From Pseudomonadota bacterium (GTDB lineage Bacteria; Pseudomonadota; Alphaproteobacteria; Rhizobiales; Hyphomicrobiaceae), in assembly GCA_023430315.1 (NCBI GenBank), contig JAEZAW010000198.1:1-31887 (forward strand): a stretch of DNA of 31,887 bases, given 5' to 3'. The notes under the pieces are model-generated. The model saw only the letters and a list, made by a program, of their open reading frames with translations. It searched no databases and was not told the origin of the DNA. This document shows, in pieces, positions 16,401-22,868 of the stretch (position 1 is the first letter of the stretch; each line of letters begins with the position of its first letter). The position numbers were made by a program, and so were the translations under genes.

Positions 16401-16489
16401 GCCATATCATCGGTCGTCAGGTCGGCGATCGCGGTAGTGGAGAGTGACTTGATCTGATTGACGGTCAGAGATGAAACGATGGAAGTCAT
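13466..16489 (-). CDS. Giant Ser/Thr-rich octapeptide super-repeat protein, putative OGT substrate
   Basis: A 1007-residue protein that is almost entirely tandem octapeptides of the pattern x-L-[ST]-[ST]-x-Q-[VI]-x, such as ALTTDQVG or ALSSTQIA. Seventeen octads form a 136-residue super-repeat. Each copy carries marker octads in the same place: LKATQVAA, TMTTAELG, TFTTDEIA, NVRSLAGL and a VKHL/AKHL unit. About seven copies are in register, the first (N-terminal) one diverged. I see no Cys, no Trp, two Pro and two Tyr in the whole protein. There is no signal peptide or membrane segment; the C-terminus is VEAVLAAYNDV. The start at 16489 (MTSIVSSLTVNQIKSL) is preferred because repeats begin at once and AAAGGG precedes it; a start at 16648 would add 53 unrelated residues. 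I do not recognise a named family. The [ST]-x-x-Q pattern resembles helix N-capping boxes, so a solenoid of very short helices is possible. The downstream OGT makes it a candidate glycosylated surface or scaffold protein. Confidence 0.9.
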   Translation of the reverse strand: MTSIVSSLTVNQIKSLSTTAIADLTTDDMAALSAKQLAALSSTQIAALETTDLVALSSDQLSAITPKALTGLTLAQLDAVTTNQITGLTASQVAALYSDQIQSLDSTQVQALNSTQIAALGSEALGSMTTAELATFTTEEIAAINVRSLAGLSTSQVASLSTDKIAAMSAKQIAALTSAQVGGLTTSQVAALSTDQIGVLNAKQLQAMTTSQVAAFTTTQLGALKATQVTALSSDQVQALNSTQVGALSSTQIAALGSAALGTMTTAELGTFTTDEIAAISIRSLAGLSTAQVASLTTDKVAALTVKQVAALTSDQVAGMTTSQIAAMTTDQIGALGAKHLAAMTTTQVAALTTTQVGSLKATQVAALSSDQIQAFSSTQIGALGSSQIASLSSADLGTLTTAELSTFTTDEIAAINVKALSGLSTAQVAALTTDKVVALSAKQIAALSSDQVGGMTTSQIAALTTDQVGALSAKHLSALTTSQVAALTTTQIGALKATQVAAMSSDQVQALSSTQVGALSSTQIASLGSAALGTMTTAELGTFTTDEIAAINVRSLAGLSTTQVAALTTDKVAALSAKQVAALSSDQVGNMTTSQIAALTTDQIGALSVKHLSALSTSQVAALTTTQLGALKATQVAALSSDQVQALNSTQVGALSSTQIASLGSAALGTMTTAELSTFTTDEIAAVNTRSLAGLSSTQVASLSTDKVAALSVKQIAALTTEQVAGMTTSQVAAMTSDQIGALSAKQLLAMSTSQVAALTTTQVESLKATQVAALSSGQVQALNTTQVQALNSTQIAALGSEALGTMTTAELATFTTDEIAAINVRSLAGLSTTQVASLSTDKVAALDVKQIAGLTTDQVAGMTTTQVAALTTDQVGALSVKHLGAMTTSQVAALTTTQVGALKATQVASFSSDQIVALTSTQIQALNSTQIAALSSTAIDAMSTAEIATFTTDEIAAISVRALAGLSTDDIAGLTSTQAGAFTTPQIQAMTTAQVEAVLAAYNDV
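13763..16210 (-). repeat. Six consecutive 408-bp tandem units inside the repeat-protein gene
   Basis: The codons of the LKATQV octad recur at 13763, 14171, 14579, 14987, 15395 and 15803, exactly 408 bp apart. A diverged seventh copy (LTASQV) lies at 16211. Spacing over 2448 bp is exactly six periods, so there is no net insertion or deletion at this column. Units differ by scattered base changes, many of them synonymous, and each unit is itself 17 diverged 24-bp repeats. The flanks towards both gene ends are more degenerate. Confidence 0.92.
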
Positions 16490-16992
16490 CGATGCGCCCT
16501 TTGTTTTCCGATCACCAACTACATTCGTCTGCCGTCGATCGCGCGATAGGGTCAGCAAGCCGCGATGCGCGCGCGAGCGCGATCGGCGCCTGCTGGCAGC
16601 GTCGCCCGCTCGGCCGAACGTCAAGAAGTGACGTCGGTGACCGGGCACCCTGTCGGCTAGATCAATGTTGGGATGTCATGGCTCGAAAGAGCCGGAGCGC
16701 AGGAAGGGCATCATGCATCCGGAGCCGCGATGCGGCACCGACCCCTACGCCGATGGCAACGAACGTCTCGTGTCAGGATCAGAATCGTCGCGAGCCACCG
16801 TGATGTGCTCGCCAACTGCCCCCGCCCCAAGGACCCCCGCGTCCTTACGAACTTATGTTCAACAATGGTTAATAATGTGTTAACGCGCGGCTCAAAACGA
16901 CCCGAATGAGCGATCGACGAGACGGGTTTGGCGACGGCGCTGCGCGCAGTAGACAGATTCGATGCTCGTCAGCAAGTCGATACGTGTGAACC
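16490..16992. other. 503-bp intergenic region upstream of the repeat-protein gene
   Basis: No credible gene is seen on either strand; the short open frames here lack ribosome-binding sites and recognisable sequence. It separates the stop of the cyclase gene from the start of the repeat-protein gene, so it should hold the promoter of the latter. It includes an AT-rich island near 16855-16885 with a perfect CtrA-type box and a small GGCTC-GAAA-GAGCC hairpin near 16679. The AAAGGG just before 16489 serves as the ribosome-binding site. The length allows a long 5' leader. Confidence 0.6.
16869..16884. promoter_or_regulatory. Candidate CtrA-binding site (TTAA-N7-TTAAC)
   Basis: The plus strand reads TTAATAATGTGTTAAC, an exact TTAA-N7-TTAAC match; the minus strand also reads TTAA-N7-TTAACC, so the site is nearly symmetrical. 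CtrA is the alphaproteobacterial cell-cycle and polarity regulator that binds this pattern. It lies about 380 bp upstream of the repeat-protein start in an otherwise GC-rich gap. Distance to the gene is long, and chance occurrence in an AT-rich island cannot be excluded. Confidence 0.45.
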
Positions 16993-19173
16993 TCACTTCC
17001 GTTCAAGCACGTGCACATAAGACCAGTCAGCGGCTGGAGATGACTGGATGAGCGCTCTGCAGCGCTCCATGAAGAAGCGCGCAGGCGGATCGCTGGTCGA
17101 TATCTGCTCGAAGCTGCGGAAGGCTCCGGCGAAATCTTTCGACCGCCAGCAATCGAGGCCTTCCGCGTAGATCCCCATCGTCGCGACACTGTCTTTCGAA
17201 GTCTCGCCGACAAGTCCGATCGGCTCGAATATCCGAACGGGGCTCGATCTCCCGACGACCTTGATAGTGTCGATCTCACGCCAGGCGATCGTTGGTCCAG
17301 CGAGTTGCATCGTGGCTTCAGAGGCCAGGATTGCCGTTCCGTAGTATTTGTTCGCTCCCTCGATGCGCGAGGCGAGGTTCGCGCTGTCCCCGACGACCGT
17401 ATAGTTGAAGCGCCGCTTCGACCCGATATTGCCGACGATGCCGACGCCGGAATGCAGGCCGATGCGCTGCTCGAGCGTGCGGCCTCGAATGGCGAGGCCT
17501 GCCGCATTCATTTCGCTGAGCTTTGTGCGCGCCGCCAGGGCAGACTTCACGGCATTGAGGGCGTGCTGCGCATCGTCGGCAGGTGCGCCGAATACGCCGT
17601 CGATGGCGTCACCGATGTACTTATCGATGAAGCCCTCGTGCGCCATGACGATGTCGGTCATAGCGGTCAGGTACTCGTTCATCACCGCCACCAACTCGTG
17701 CGGCTCGAGATCTTCGGAAAGCCTGCTGAAGCCCGCAAGATCGGACCTGTACAGCGTGACTGTGCGTCGCTCGCCACCAAGCCGCAGCTTCTCGGGCCGG
17801 CGCGCGAGTTCCTCCACGATGCTCGGGGCCATGTAGTGGCTGAAAGCCTGCCGCACGCGATTGCGCTCGCGCGTCGTCTGAAAATAGAAGAAGCCGGTGC
17901 AGAAGATGTAGAGCCCCGTCAGCGTCAACGCAGGAAATGACGGGTCGAGAAGCGAGCCATACGTACGGGCGAGCCAAGCTGCCGTCAGTACCGTCGCCAT
18001 GGTGACAGCGCCCATGACGGCACCGAGCACAGGCCCGGACTGGAGCACGAAGACGGCCAGGAGCAGACCCGCCAGCGTCGTGAACACGACCTCCAGCCCC
18101 GCCGAGAGATCCGGTCGACGGAGCATGTTCCCGGCAATGATCTGCTCGATGGCCTGGGCATGGATCTCGACGCCGGCGACTACGGCATCAAGCGGCGTCG
18201 CCCGCATGTCGAACAGCCCGGGCGCGCTCGTACCGATCAGAACAATGCGACCGGCGATGTCCTCGCGCGTGATGCGGCCTTGGAGCAGATCGACGGCCGA
18301 AAGAAAGCGGTTGGGATCATGAGGCGTAAAGGACAGCCACATCTGGCCGGTATGGTCCGTCGGCACGAGAAAGTTGCCGATGCGCACCGAGGTAATGCCC
18401 GTCTCGCCGACGAAGGGCGTCTCTCCGCTCGCCGTAGAAGAACGCACGGCGATTGTCGTCGCTCCCGTCGCGAGCCGCATCGTCTCCGAAGCCAGCGAGG
18501 GTGCGAGATCATTTCCGATCCGCACCAGCATCGGCACCTTGCGGACCACCTGATCATGCTCGGGAAACCAATTCAGGAGACCTAGCCCCGCCGCGGCCGC
18601 CTGCAGACTTGGGGCGTTGACCGTTGCGGCCGGCAGATAGGGAACATGGCGCGCCGGATCGGTGCCGAGCAGCGCAAACCCGGCTTTCGAAACATCCGCG
18701 GGCTCGGAAATGCCCCGCCGGCCGATCAGGCCGAGCACGACCGGAGATCCAGTGATGGATTGGGCCAGCCGACGATCCCCGGATGGCAGCGTCTCCAGCT
18801 TCTGCATGAACGGCTGCATGTCCGGCGCAAGCCTGATCGACGGCGGGAGTGCGGCCACAAAATCGGGTTCGGCACTTGCGAGCACGATATCGAAGGCCAC
18901 GACCTTGGCCCCATGCGTCAACAGCGCCTCGACCACTTCCGCCAATATCTCGCGTCGCCAGGGCCAGGCGCCAATCGTATTGAGTGAGCGCTCGTCGATA
19001 TCGACGATACGTACGGGATAGGCCGGGTCGGCCTGACGCGGCTGAAGCTGCTGGAGCGTGTCGAAGGCGATGAGCCTCAGTCTCGCGAGAAGCTGAGGGT
19101 CGATCCAGCGTACGATTGCCGCCGCGCCGAGCACCAGCAGTATCGCCAGCCAGTACATCGTACGGGTGCGCAC
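16993..19173 (-). CDS. CHASE2-domain membrane adenylate cyclase (class III)
   Basis: Transmembrane receptor cyclase of about 726 residues. An N-terminal membrane anchor (YWLAILLVLGAAAIVRW) is followed by a periplasmic CHASE2 sensor at about residues 27-350 (VRIVDIDERSLNTIGAWPWR; GAKVVAFDIVLASAEPD). Three closely spaced membrane segments follow at about 358-435, then a class III cyclase domain from about 465 to 650. Metal-binding Asp residues are in YRSDLAGFS (about 478) and KYIGDAIDG (about 522). The Lys of DKYIGD and the Asp of VVGDSANLASR fit ATP specificity, and NLASR supplies the transition-state Asn/Arg. All key residues are present, so it should be active. The GTG at 19173 follows a G-rich stretch; ATG 19158 is the alternative. 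It is divergent from a FecR-domain gene, a pairing common for CHASE2 cyclases. Confidence 0.9.
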   Translation of the reverse strand: MRTRTMYWLAILLVLGAAAIVRWIDPQLLARLRLIAFDTLQQLQPRQADPAYPVRIVDIDERSLNTIGAWPWRREILAEVVEALLTHGAKVVAFDIVLASAEPDFVAALPPSIRLAPDMQPFMQKLETLPSGDRRLAQSITGSPVVLGLIGRRGISEPADVSKAGFALLGTDPARHVPYLPAATVNAPSLQAAAAGLGLLNWFPEHDQVVRKVPMLVRIGNDLAPSLASETMRLATGATTIAVRSSTASGETPFVGETGITSVRIGNFLVPTDHTGQMWLSFTPHDPNRFLSAVDLLQGRITREDIAGRIVLIGTSAPGLFDMRATPLDAVVAGVEIHAQAIEQIIAGNMLRRPDLSAGLEVVFTTLAGLLLAVFVLQSGPVLGAVMGAVTMATVLTAAWLARTYGSLLDPSFPALTLTGLYIFCTGFFYFQTTRERNRVRQAFSHYMAPSIVEELARRPEKLRLGGERRTVTLYRSDLAGFSRLSEDLEPHELVAVMNEYLTAMTDIVMAHEGFIDKYIGDAIDGVFGAPADDAQHALNAVKSALAARTKLSEMNAAGLAIRGRTLEQRIGLHSGVGIVGNIGSKRRFNYTVVGDSANLASRIEGANKYYGTAILASEATMQLAGPTIAWREIDTIKVVGRSSPVRIFEPIGLVGETSKDSVATMGIYAEGLDCWRSKDFAGAFRSFEQISTSDPPARFFMERCRALIQSSPAADWSYVHVLERK

Positions 19174-19318
19174 GGAACCCCCAAAGAAATGAAAGGCCTG
19201 CGCCCACTTCGCCGGCCATACCTCCTGTACGCTCAGAGGGCCGCATGTTACCTTCCTCGCCGGCGAAAAATCTATGCCGAAATGGGGGAAGGCGTGGCTC
19301 GCACGCGCCTGGGGTTGA

Positions 19319-20086
19319 ATGTCAAAAATCAGATGGGCGTGCGGAGTTGGTGCGCTGCTGCTCGGCTTGGCGGCGGGTGCGGCTGTAATGAATGCGCAGG
19401 CGACCGAGCCTGAGGTCGGCACGATTGTACTCGCCAAGCCGACTGTGCTCGGCATAAGCGGCCTCGATGAGCGTACGCTCAAGGCGGGCTTGCGCGTTTA
19501 TCGCAATGAGCTGGTGCGCACAGGCCCGCAGGCGCAAGCCGAGCTTAGGCTCGACGACAACACCAAGCTCGCCCTTGGTCCGGATGCCGAGCTGCGTCTC
19601 GATGAGTTCGCCGTATCGCCCGGCAGCGGCGCGAGCTCGATCGCCGTGCAGCTCCTCAAGGGCACGCTGCGCTTCCTCACGGGACGGCAGACGAGCGAGA
19701 GCTACAAGATCGAGACCCCATCGGCGACCATCGGCGTTCGCGGGACCGTTTTCGATATCTACATCGGACCGGAGGGCGATACGTTCGTCCTGCTGCACCA
19801 GGGCGAGGTGCAAATCTGCTCGCGCTCACGCTCCTGCCGTGCCCACCGCAGCGTCGGGCGCCTCATCCGCACGACACCTCTCGGCGTCGTGTCTGAGCCC
19901 ATGAAGTGGACTGCAAATCTGGTCCGTGGCGTGAATGTGCGACAGGCATTTCCATTCGTGGGGCGCACGCTGACCGTCGATCCCGTGCGACGCCTTTCGC
20001 ATAAGAGCATCAGCAGCGGCGTGCGCGTGCTCGACGATGGCGGCAAGGCGATAGATCGAACGCTGAGAAAGATCTCCCCATTCTGA
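19319..20086 (+). CDS. Secreted FecR-domain protein
   Basis: A 255-residue exported protein with a Sec signal peptide (IRWACGVGALLLGLAAGAAV, cleaved near AQA). It has a FecR domain at about residues 35-170: GLRVYRNELVRTGPQAQAEL, LDDNTKLALGPDAELRLDEF and KIETPSATIGVRGTVFDIY are the typical pieces of the fold. The C-terminal 85 residues are basic and not recognised. Unlike classical FecR anti-sigma regulators it has no cytoplasmic domain, so it is a periplasmic FecR-fold protein. Its divergent position next to the CHASE2 cyclase suggests it modulates or feeds the periplasmic CHASE2 sensor; that is inference. The ATG at 19319 follows TGGGGTTGA. Confidence 0.88.
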   Translation: MSKIRWACGVGALLLGLAAGAAVMNAQATEPEVGTIVLAKPTVLGISGLDERTLKAGLRVYRNELVRTGPQAQAELRLDDNTKLALGPDAELRLDEFAVSPGSGASSIAVQLLKGTLRFLTGRQTSESYKIETPSATIGVRGTVFDIYIGPEGDTFVLLHQGEVQICSRSRSCRAHRSVGRLIRTTPLGVVSEPMKWTANLVRGVNVRQAFPFVGRTLTVDPVRRLSHKSISSGVRVLDDGGKAIDRTLRKISPF

Positions 20087-20171
20087 CGAGCCGGCACGCG
20101 ATCGTCCCCGCGCTGACGAGCTGCGGATGGCGCAGCGCGGCCGAAATTCACTTTAACGGGAGTGTGTAGTA

Positions 20172-20834
20172 ATGCCGTGGGTGGAAATCCTTGGCTATTT
20201 CGGCGCAGTGCTGACGCTCAGCGTCTACTCGATGAAGAGGATGATCCCGCTTCGCATCGTGGGCATCTGCGCGAATTGCGTGTTCATCGCCTATGGCTTC
20301 TTCGGAGCCGTCTATCCTCAGATGCTGGTTCACAGCCTGCTGCTGCCGATCAACGCCTATCGGCTGCGCGAGATGGTGCTGCTCGTGCGAAAGGTGAAGG
20401 TTGCTTCGAGTGGCGACCTCGACATGGAATGGCTGAAGCCGCACATGAGCCGTCGCGTCGTAAAGAAGGGCGAGATCATTTTCCGAAAGAACGACACGTC
20501 ATCGGACATGTTCTACACGATCTCGGGGAAATACCGGCTGAGCGAGATCGGCCAGGACATCGGCGCGGGACAGCTGATCGGCGAGCTCGGTCTGATCGCG
20601 CCTGACAACAAGCGCACCTTGACAATTGAATGCGTCGAGGAGGGAGAGCTGCTCTCCATCAGCTACGATCACGTCAAGCAGCTCTACTTCCAGAACCCCG
20701 AGTTCGGATTCTATTTCCTGCAGCTCACGAGCAAGCGGCTGTTCAAGGACATCGAGCGTTTGCAGCAGAATGCGGCACTCGCGCCGGAGCCCGGCGGGAA
20801 GGCACCCGGCCGGGTTCTTGGCGCGCGAGGATAA
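20172..20834 (+). CDS. Membrane-anchored cyclic-nucleotide-binding protein
   Basis: A 220-residue protein with two or three hydrophobic segments in residues 1-65 (WVEILGYFGAVLTLSVYSM; IVGICANCVFIAYGFFGAVY). A cNMP-binding domain follows at about residues 85-200 (KKGEIIFRKNDTSSDMFYTI; GQLIGELGLIAPDNKRTLTI). The GELGLIAPDNKRTLT stretch is the phosphate-binding cassette, with the Glu and Arg kept. No helix-turn-helix or enzymatic domain follows. It is 85 bp downstream of the FecR gene on the same strand and close to the cyclase, so it is a reasonable membrane effector for the cAMP made there. GGGAG lies about ten bases before the ATG. Confidence 0.88.
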   Translation: MPWVEILGYFGAVLTLSVYSMKRMIPLRIVGICANCVFIAYGFFGAVYPQMLVHSLLLPINAYRLREMVLLVRKVKVASSGDLDMEWLKPHMSRRVVKKGEIIFRKNDTSSDMFYTISGKYRLSEIGQDIGAGQLIGELGLIAPDNKRTLTIECVEEGELLSISYDHVKQLYFQNPEFGFYFLQLTSKRLFKDIERLQQNAALAPEPGGKAPGRVLGARG

Positions 20835-20837
20835 ATA

Positions 20838-20866
20838 CTCCCCCGCTCTATGGAAGAGCGAGGGAG
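20838..20866. terminator. Bidirectional terminator between convergent genes
   Basis: CTCCCCCGCTCT and AGAGCGAGGGAG form a 12-bp stem with one mismatch around a 5-nt loop. It sits in the 45-bp gap between the cNMP-binding gene and the DUF1236 gene, which converge. An AT-rich TATTTAT stretch lies 3' of it on the minus strand, so it fits a shared terminator, best for the DUF1236 gene. Confidence 0.7.
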
Positions 20867-20879
20867 CTTGCTTCGTGCG

Positions 20880-21992
20880 TCAGTCGTTGATGATCATCAC
20901 GATCTCGTCGCTCGATGGATCGACGATCGCAATATCATCCTCATAGACGAAGTAGCGATATTCGCGGAGGTCTGGATACCGCTCGACCACCACCTCAGGC
21001 ATGGGCTGCAGGGCGACGCCTTGGGGCAGCGTCATACCGATGGTGAGGCCACCGATGCCGAGCCTGATGGATGCGCTGCGGTCAATATGCTGACGCACAA
21101 ATGCACGATCGGGAGGGGCGAGCGTCAGGGTGCGCCCACGAACGCCAGCCGCGCGACTGCCGCCACCCGTCGTGACGACGGCAACGACCTCATAACTCGC
21201 CGGATCCACGATCACGATCTCGTCGCGAACGTAAACATAGCGGTAGTTGCGATAGGCTGGCACCACCTCGATAACATCGGCAGGCAGCGTGTGTAGGGTT
21301 ACGCTCCGCGGTACGCTGGCACCGACCCGAATATCGAAGTTCACATTCGTCTCACGATTGCGCTGGACACCGGCGCGAGTGAAGCGCTCGCGAACAGTCG
21401 TACGCTGCTGCTCGGAAAGCTGCGTCGCGCCGCCGCGACCCTCGCGGGCACCTTGGCGCTGCCTGTCAGCATCCTTGCCGCGCTCGCGTTCGGCCTGACC
21501 GGAAGGTGCGCGATCACCTCGCTCTCCCCGATCCTGCCCGGTGCGCGTGCGATCCTTGTCTTGACCGCGCTGCTGTTCCTGACCGGTCCGCGTACGATCC
21601 TGCTCCTTGCCGCTGCGATCGGTTGCGCGCTTGCCGTCATCCTTGCTTTCGCCAGACGCGCGCGGTGAGCGCTTCTGCTCGTCACGCGTATCAGTGCGAT
21701 CCCGTTTGCGTGGCGTCGCGCGGTCCTCATCGCGCTGAGCCGAGCCTGGTTGGCGTTTCGACGGTGCTTCGGTCGCGCCGCCCTTCGGCTGGACAGCCTC
21801 ACCGCCCGAACGACCCTGGCTCGGCGGCGCAGCATGGCGACCGGAACTACCCGATCCCGCATCCGGCATCCTCTCCTGCGTCTGCGGCTGCGATCCACCG
21901 CCTCCGGCGCCCCCGGTCTGCGCAAAGGCAGCGCCGCCCATGGCGACTACGAGGGCGCACGTAGACACCGTGCGTAAAAGCTGCTGCTTCAT
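20880..21992 (-). CDS. Exported DUF1236 protein with a long charged low-complexity linker
   Basis: A 370-residue exported protein. Residues 1-25 are a Sec signal peptide (LLRTVSTCALVVAMGGAAFA). A Gly/Gln/Arg/Asp/Glu-rich disordered region runs to about residue 190, with near-repeats such as DRTRTGQEQ and DRTRTGQDR. Two DUF1236 modules follow: PADVIEVVPAYRNYRYVYVR with DEIVIVDPASYEVVAVV, then VVVERYPDLREYRYFVYEDD with IAIVDPSSDEIVMIIND. DUF1236 is common in rhizobial and related genomes and its function is unknown. The ATG at 21992 follows a strong AAGGAGAT, so the 39 extra codons upstream are not used. Confidence 0.88.
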   Translation of the reverse strand: MKQQLLRTVSTCALVVAMGGAAFAQTGGAGGGGSQPQTQERMPDAGSGSSGRHAAPPSQGRSGGEAVQPKGGATEAPSKRQPGSAQRDEDRATPRKRDRTDTRDEQKRSPRASGESKDDGKRATDRSGKEQDRTRTGQEQQRGQDKDRTRTGQDRGERGDRAPSGQAERERGKDADRQRQGAREGRGGATQLSEQQRTTVRERFTRAGVQRNRETNVNFDIRVGASVPRSVTLHTLPADVIEVVPAYRNYRYVYVRDEIVIVDPASYEVVAVVTTGGGSRAAGVRGRTLTLAPPDRAFVRQHIDRSASIRLGIGGLTIGMTLPQGVALQPMPEVVVERYPDLREYRYFVYEDDIAIVDPSSDEIVMIIND

Positions 21993-22201
21993 AACGATCT
22001 CCTTCTGCTCGTCAGGTTTGCGTGTCGCCGACCAATGCCATGAGCAGCGAATAGTTCCGCAATTGCGGCCCATAACGCGCGGTTTCGCCTGTAGAAACAG
22101 CCTTCTCAATCGCGCAGACGGACAAACACCACACCGACTTTCTGCACGCGATTGCTCGCGCGAGACGGCGTGCTAACCTCCCGACTTCCAGGGAGGAACA
22201 C

Positions 22202-22864
22202 GTGCCGACATTCGACGATCTCAAGCAAAGTTGCGCGGACGACTGGCGTGCCTATTGCCAGCACGAATTCATTCGGGATCTCGGTGCCGGCACGCTCGCG
22301 AAAGATGCGTTCCGGCACTATCTCGAGCAGGACTACCAGTTCCTCGTCCATTTCGCGCGCGCCTATGGCCTCGCCATCTACAAGAGCCGCAACATCATGG
22401 ACCTCCGGCACGCGCTCGCCAGCCTCAAGGCCATCGTCGATGTCGAGATGGGGCTGCACATTCAATACTGCGCCGGCTGGGGGATCAGCGAGAACGATCT
22501 CATGACGTTGCCCGAGGCGCGCGCGACCATGGCTTACACGCGCTATGTTCTCGATGCAGGCAACCGTGGTGATCTGCTCGATCTGCACGTCGCGCTCGCG
22601 CCGTGCCTGATCGGCTATGCGGAGATCGCGACATGGCTCAATGCGCAGCCCTTCGTCGTGCATGAGGGCAATCCATACGCAAGCTGGATCGCCATGTACG
22701 CGAGCGAGGAGTTCCAGGCCGCGGCCGCCGGCGAAAAGGCTTGGCTCGACGAGCACCTTGCTACGGTCGCCCCGACGCGCTTCGCCGAGCTGGCGACGAC
22801 CTTCAAGGACGCGACACGCCTCGAGATCGACTTCTGGCAGATGGGTCTTGACCGCCGCTTCTGA
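22202..22864 (+). CDS. tenA: TenA family aminopyrimidine aminohydrolase (thiaminase II)
   Basis: Cytosolic enzyme of 220 residues that salvages thiamin breakdown products by releasing the hydroxymethylpyrimidine moiety. Active-site residues fall at the same numbers as in B. subtilis TenA: D44 (LEQDYQFL), Y112 (MAYTRY) and C135 (ALAPCLIGY), plus a Glu at 208 (RLEIDF) close to the usual 205. The start is GTG at 22202, supported by an excellent AGGGAGGAA six bases before it. It is not next to other thiamin genes, so it seems to be a stand-alone salvage gene. Confidence 0.93.
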   Translation: MPTFDDLKQSCADDWRAYCQHEFIRDLGAGTLAKDAFRHYLEQDYQFLVHFARAYGLAIYKSRNIMDLRHALASLKAIVDVEMGLHIQYCAGWGISENDLMTLPEARATMAYTRYVLDAGNRGDLLDLHVALAPCLIGYAEIATWLNAQPFVVHEGNPYASWIAMYASEEFQAAAAGEKAWLDEHLATVAPTRFAELATTFKDATRLEIDFWQMGLDRRF

Positions 22865-22868
22865 AGTC

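Noticed and set aside
16493..16648. Upstream extension of the repeat protein by 53 residues
   Set aside because: The extension is Arg-rich and unlike the rest, while the ATG at 16489 has an AAAGGG before it and the repeat starts at once.
16665..16883. Small plus-strand gene in the intergenic region before the cyclase
   Set aside because: No ribosome-binding site, no recognisable composition, and its end coincides by chance with the AT-rich box.
19174..19482. Upstream extension of the CHASE2 cyclase by about 100 residues
   Set aside because: It overlaps the start region of the divergent FecR gene, including its signal peptide, and would bury the N-terminal membrane anchor.
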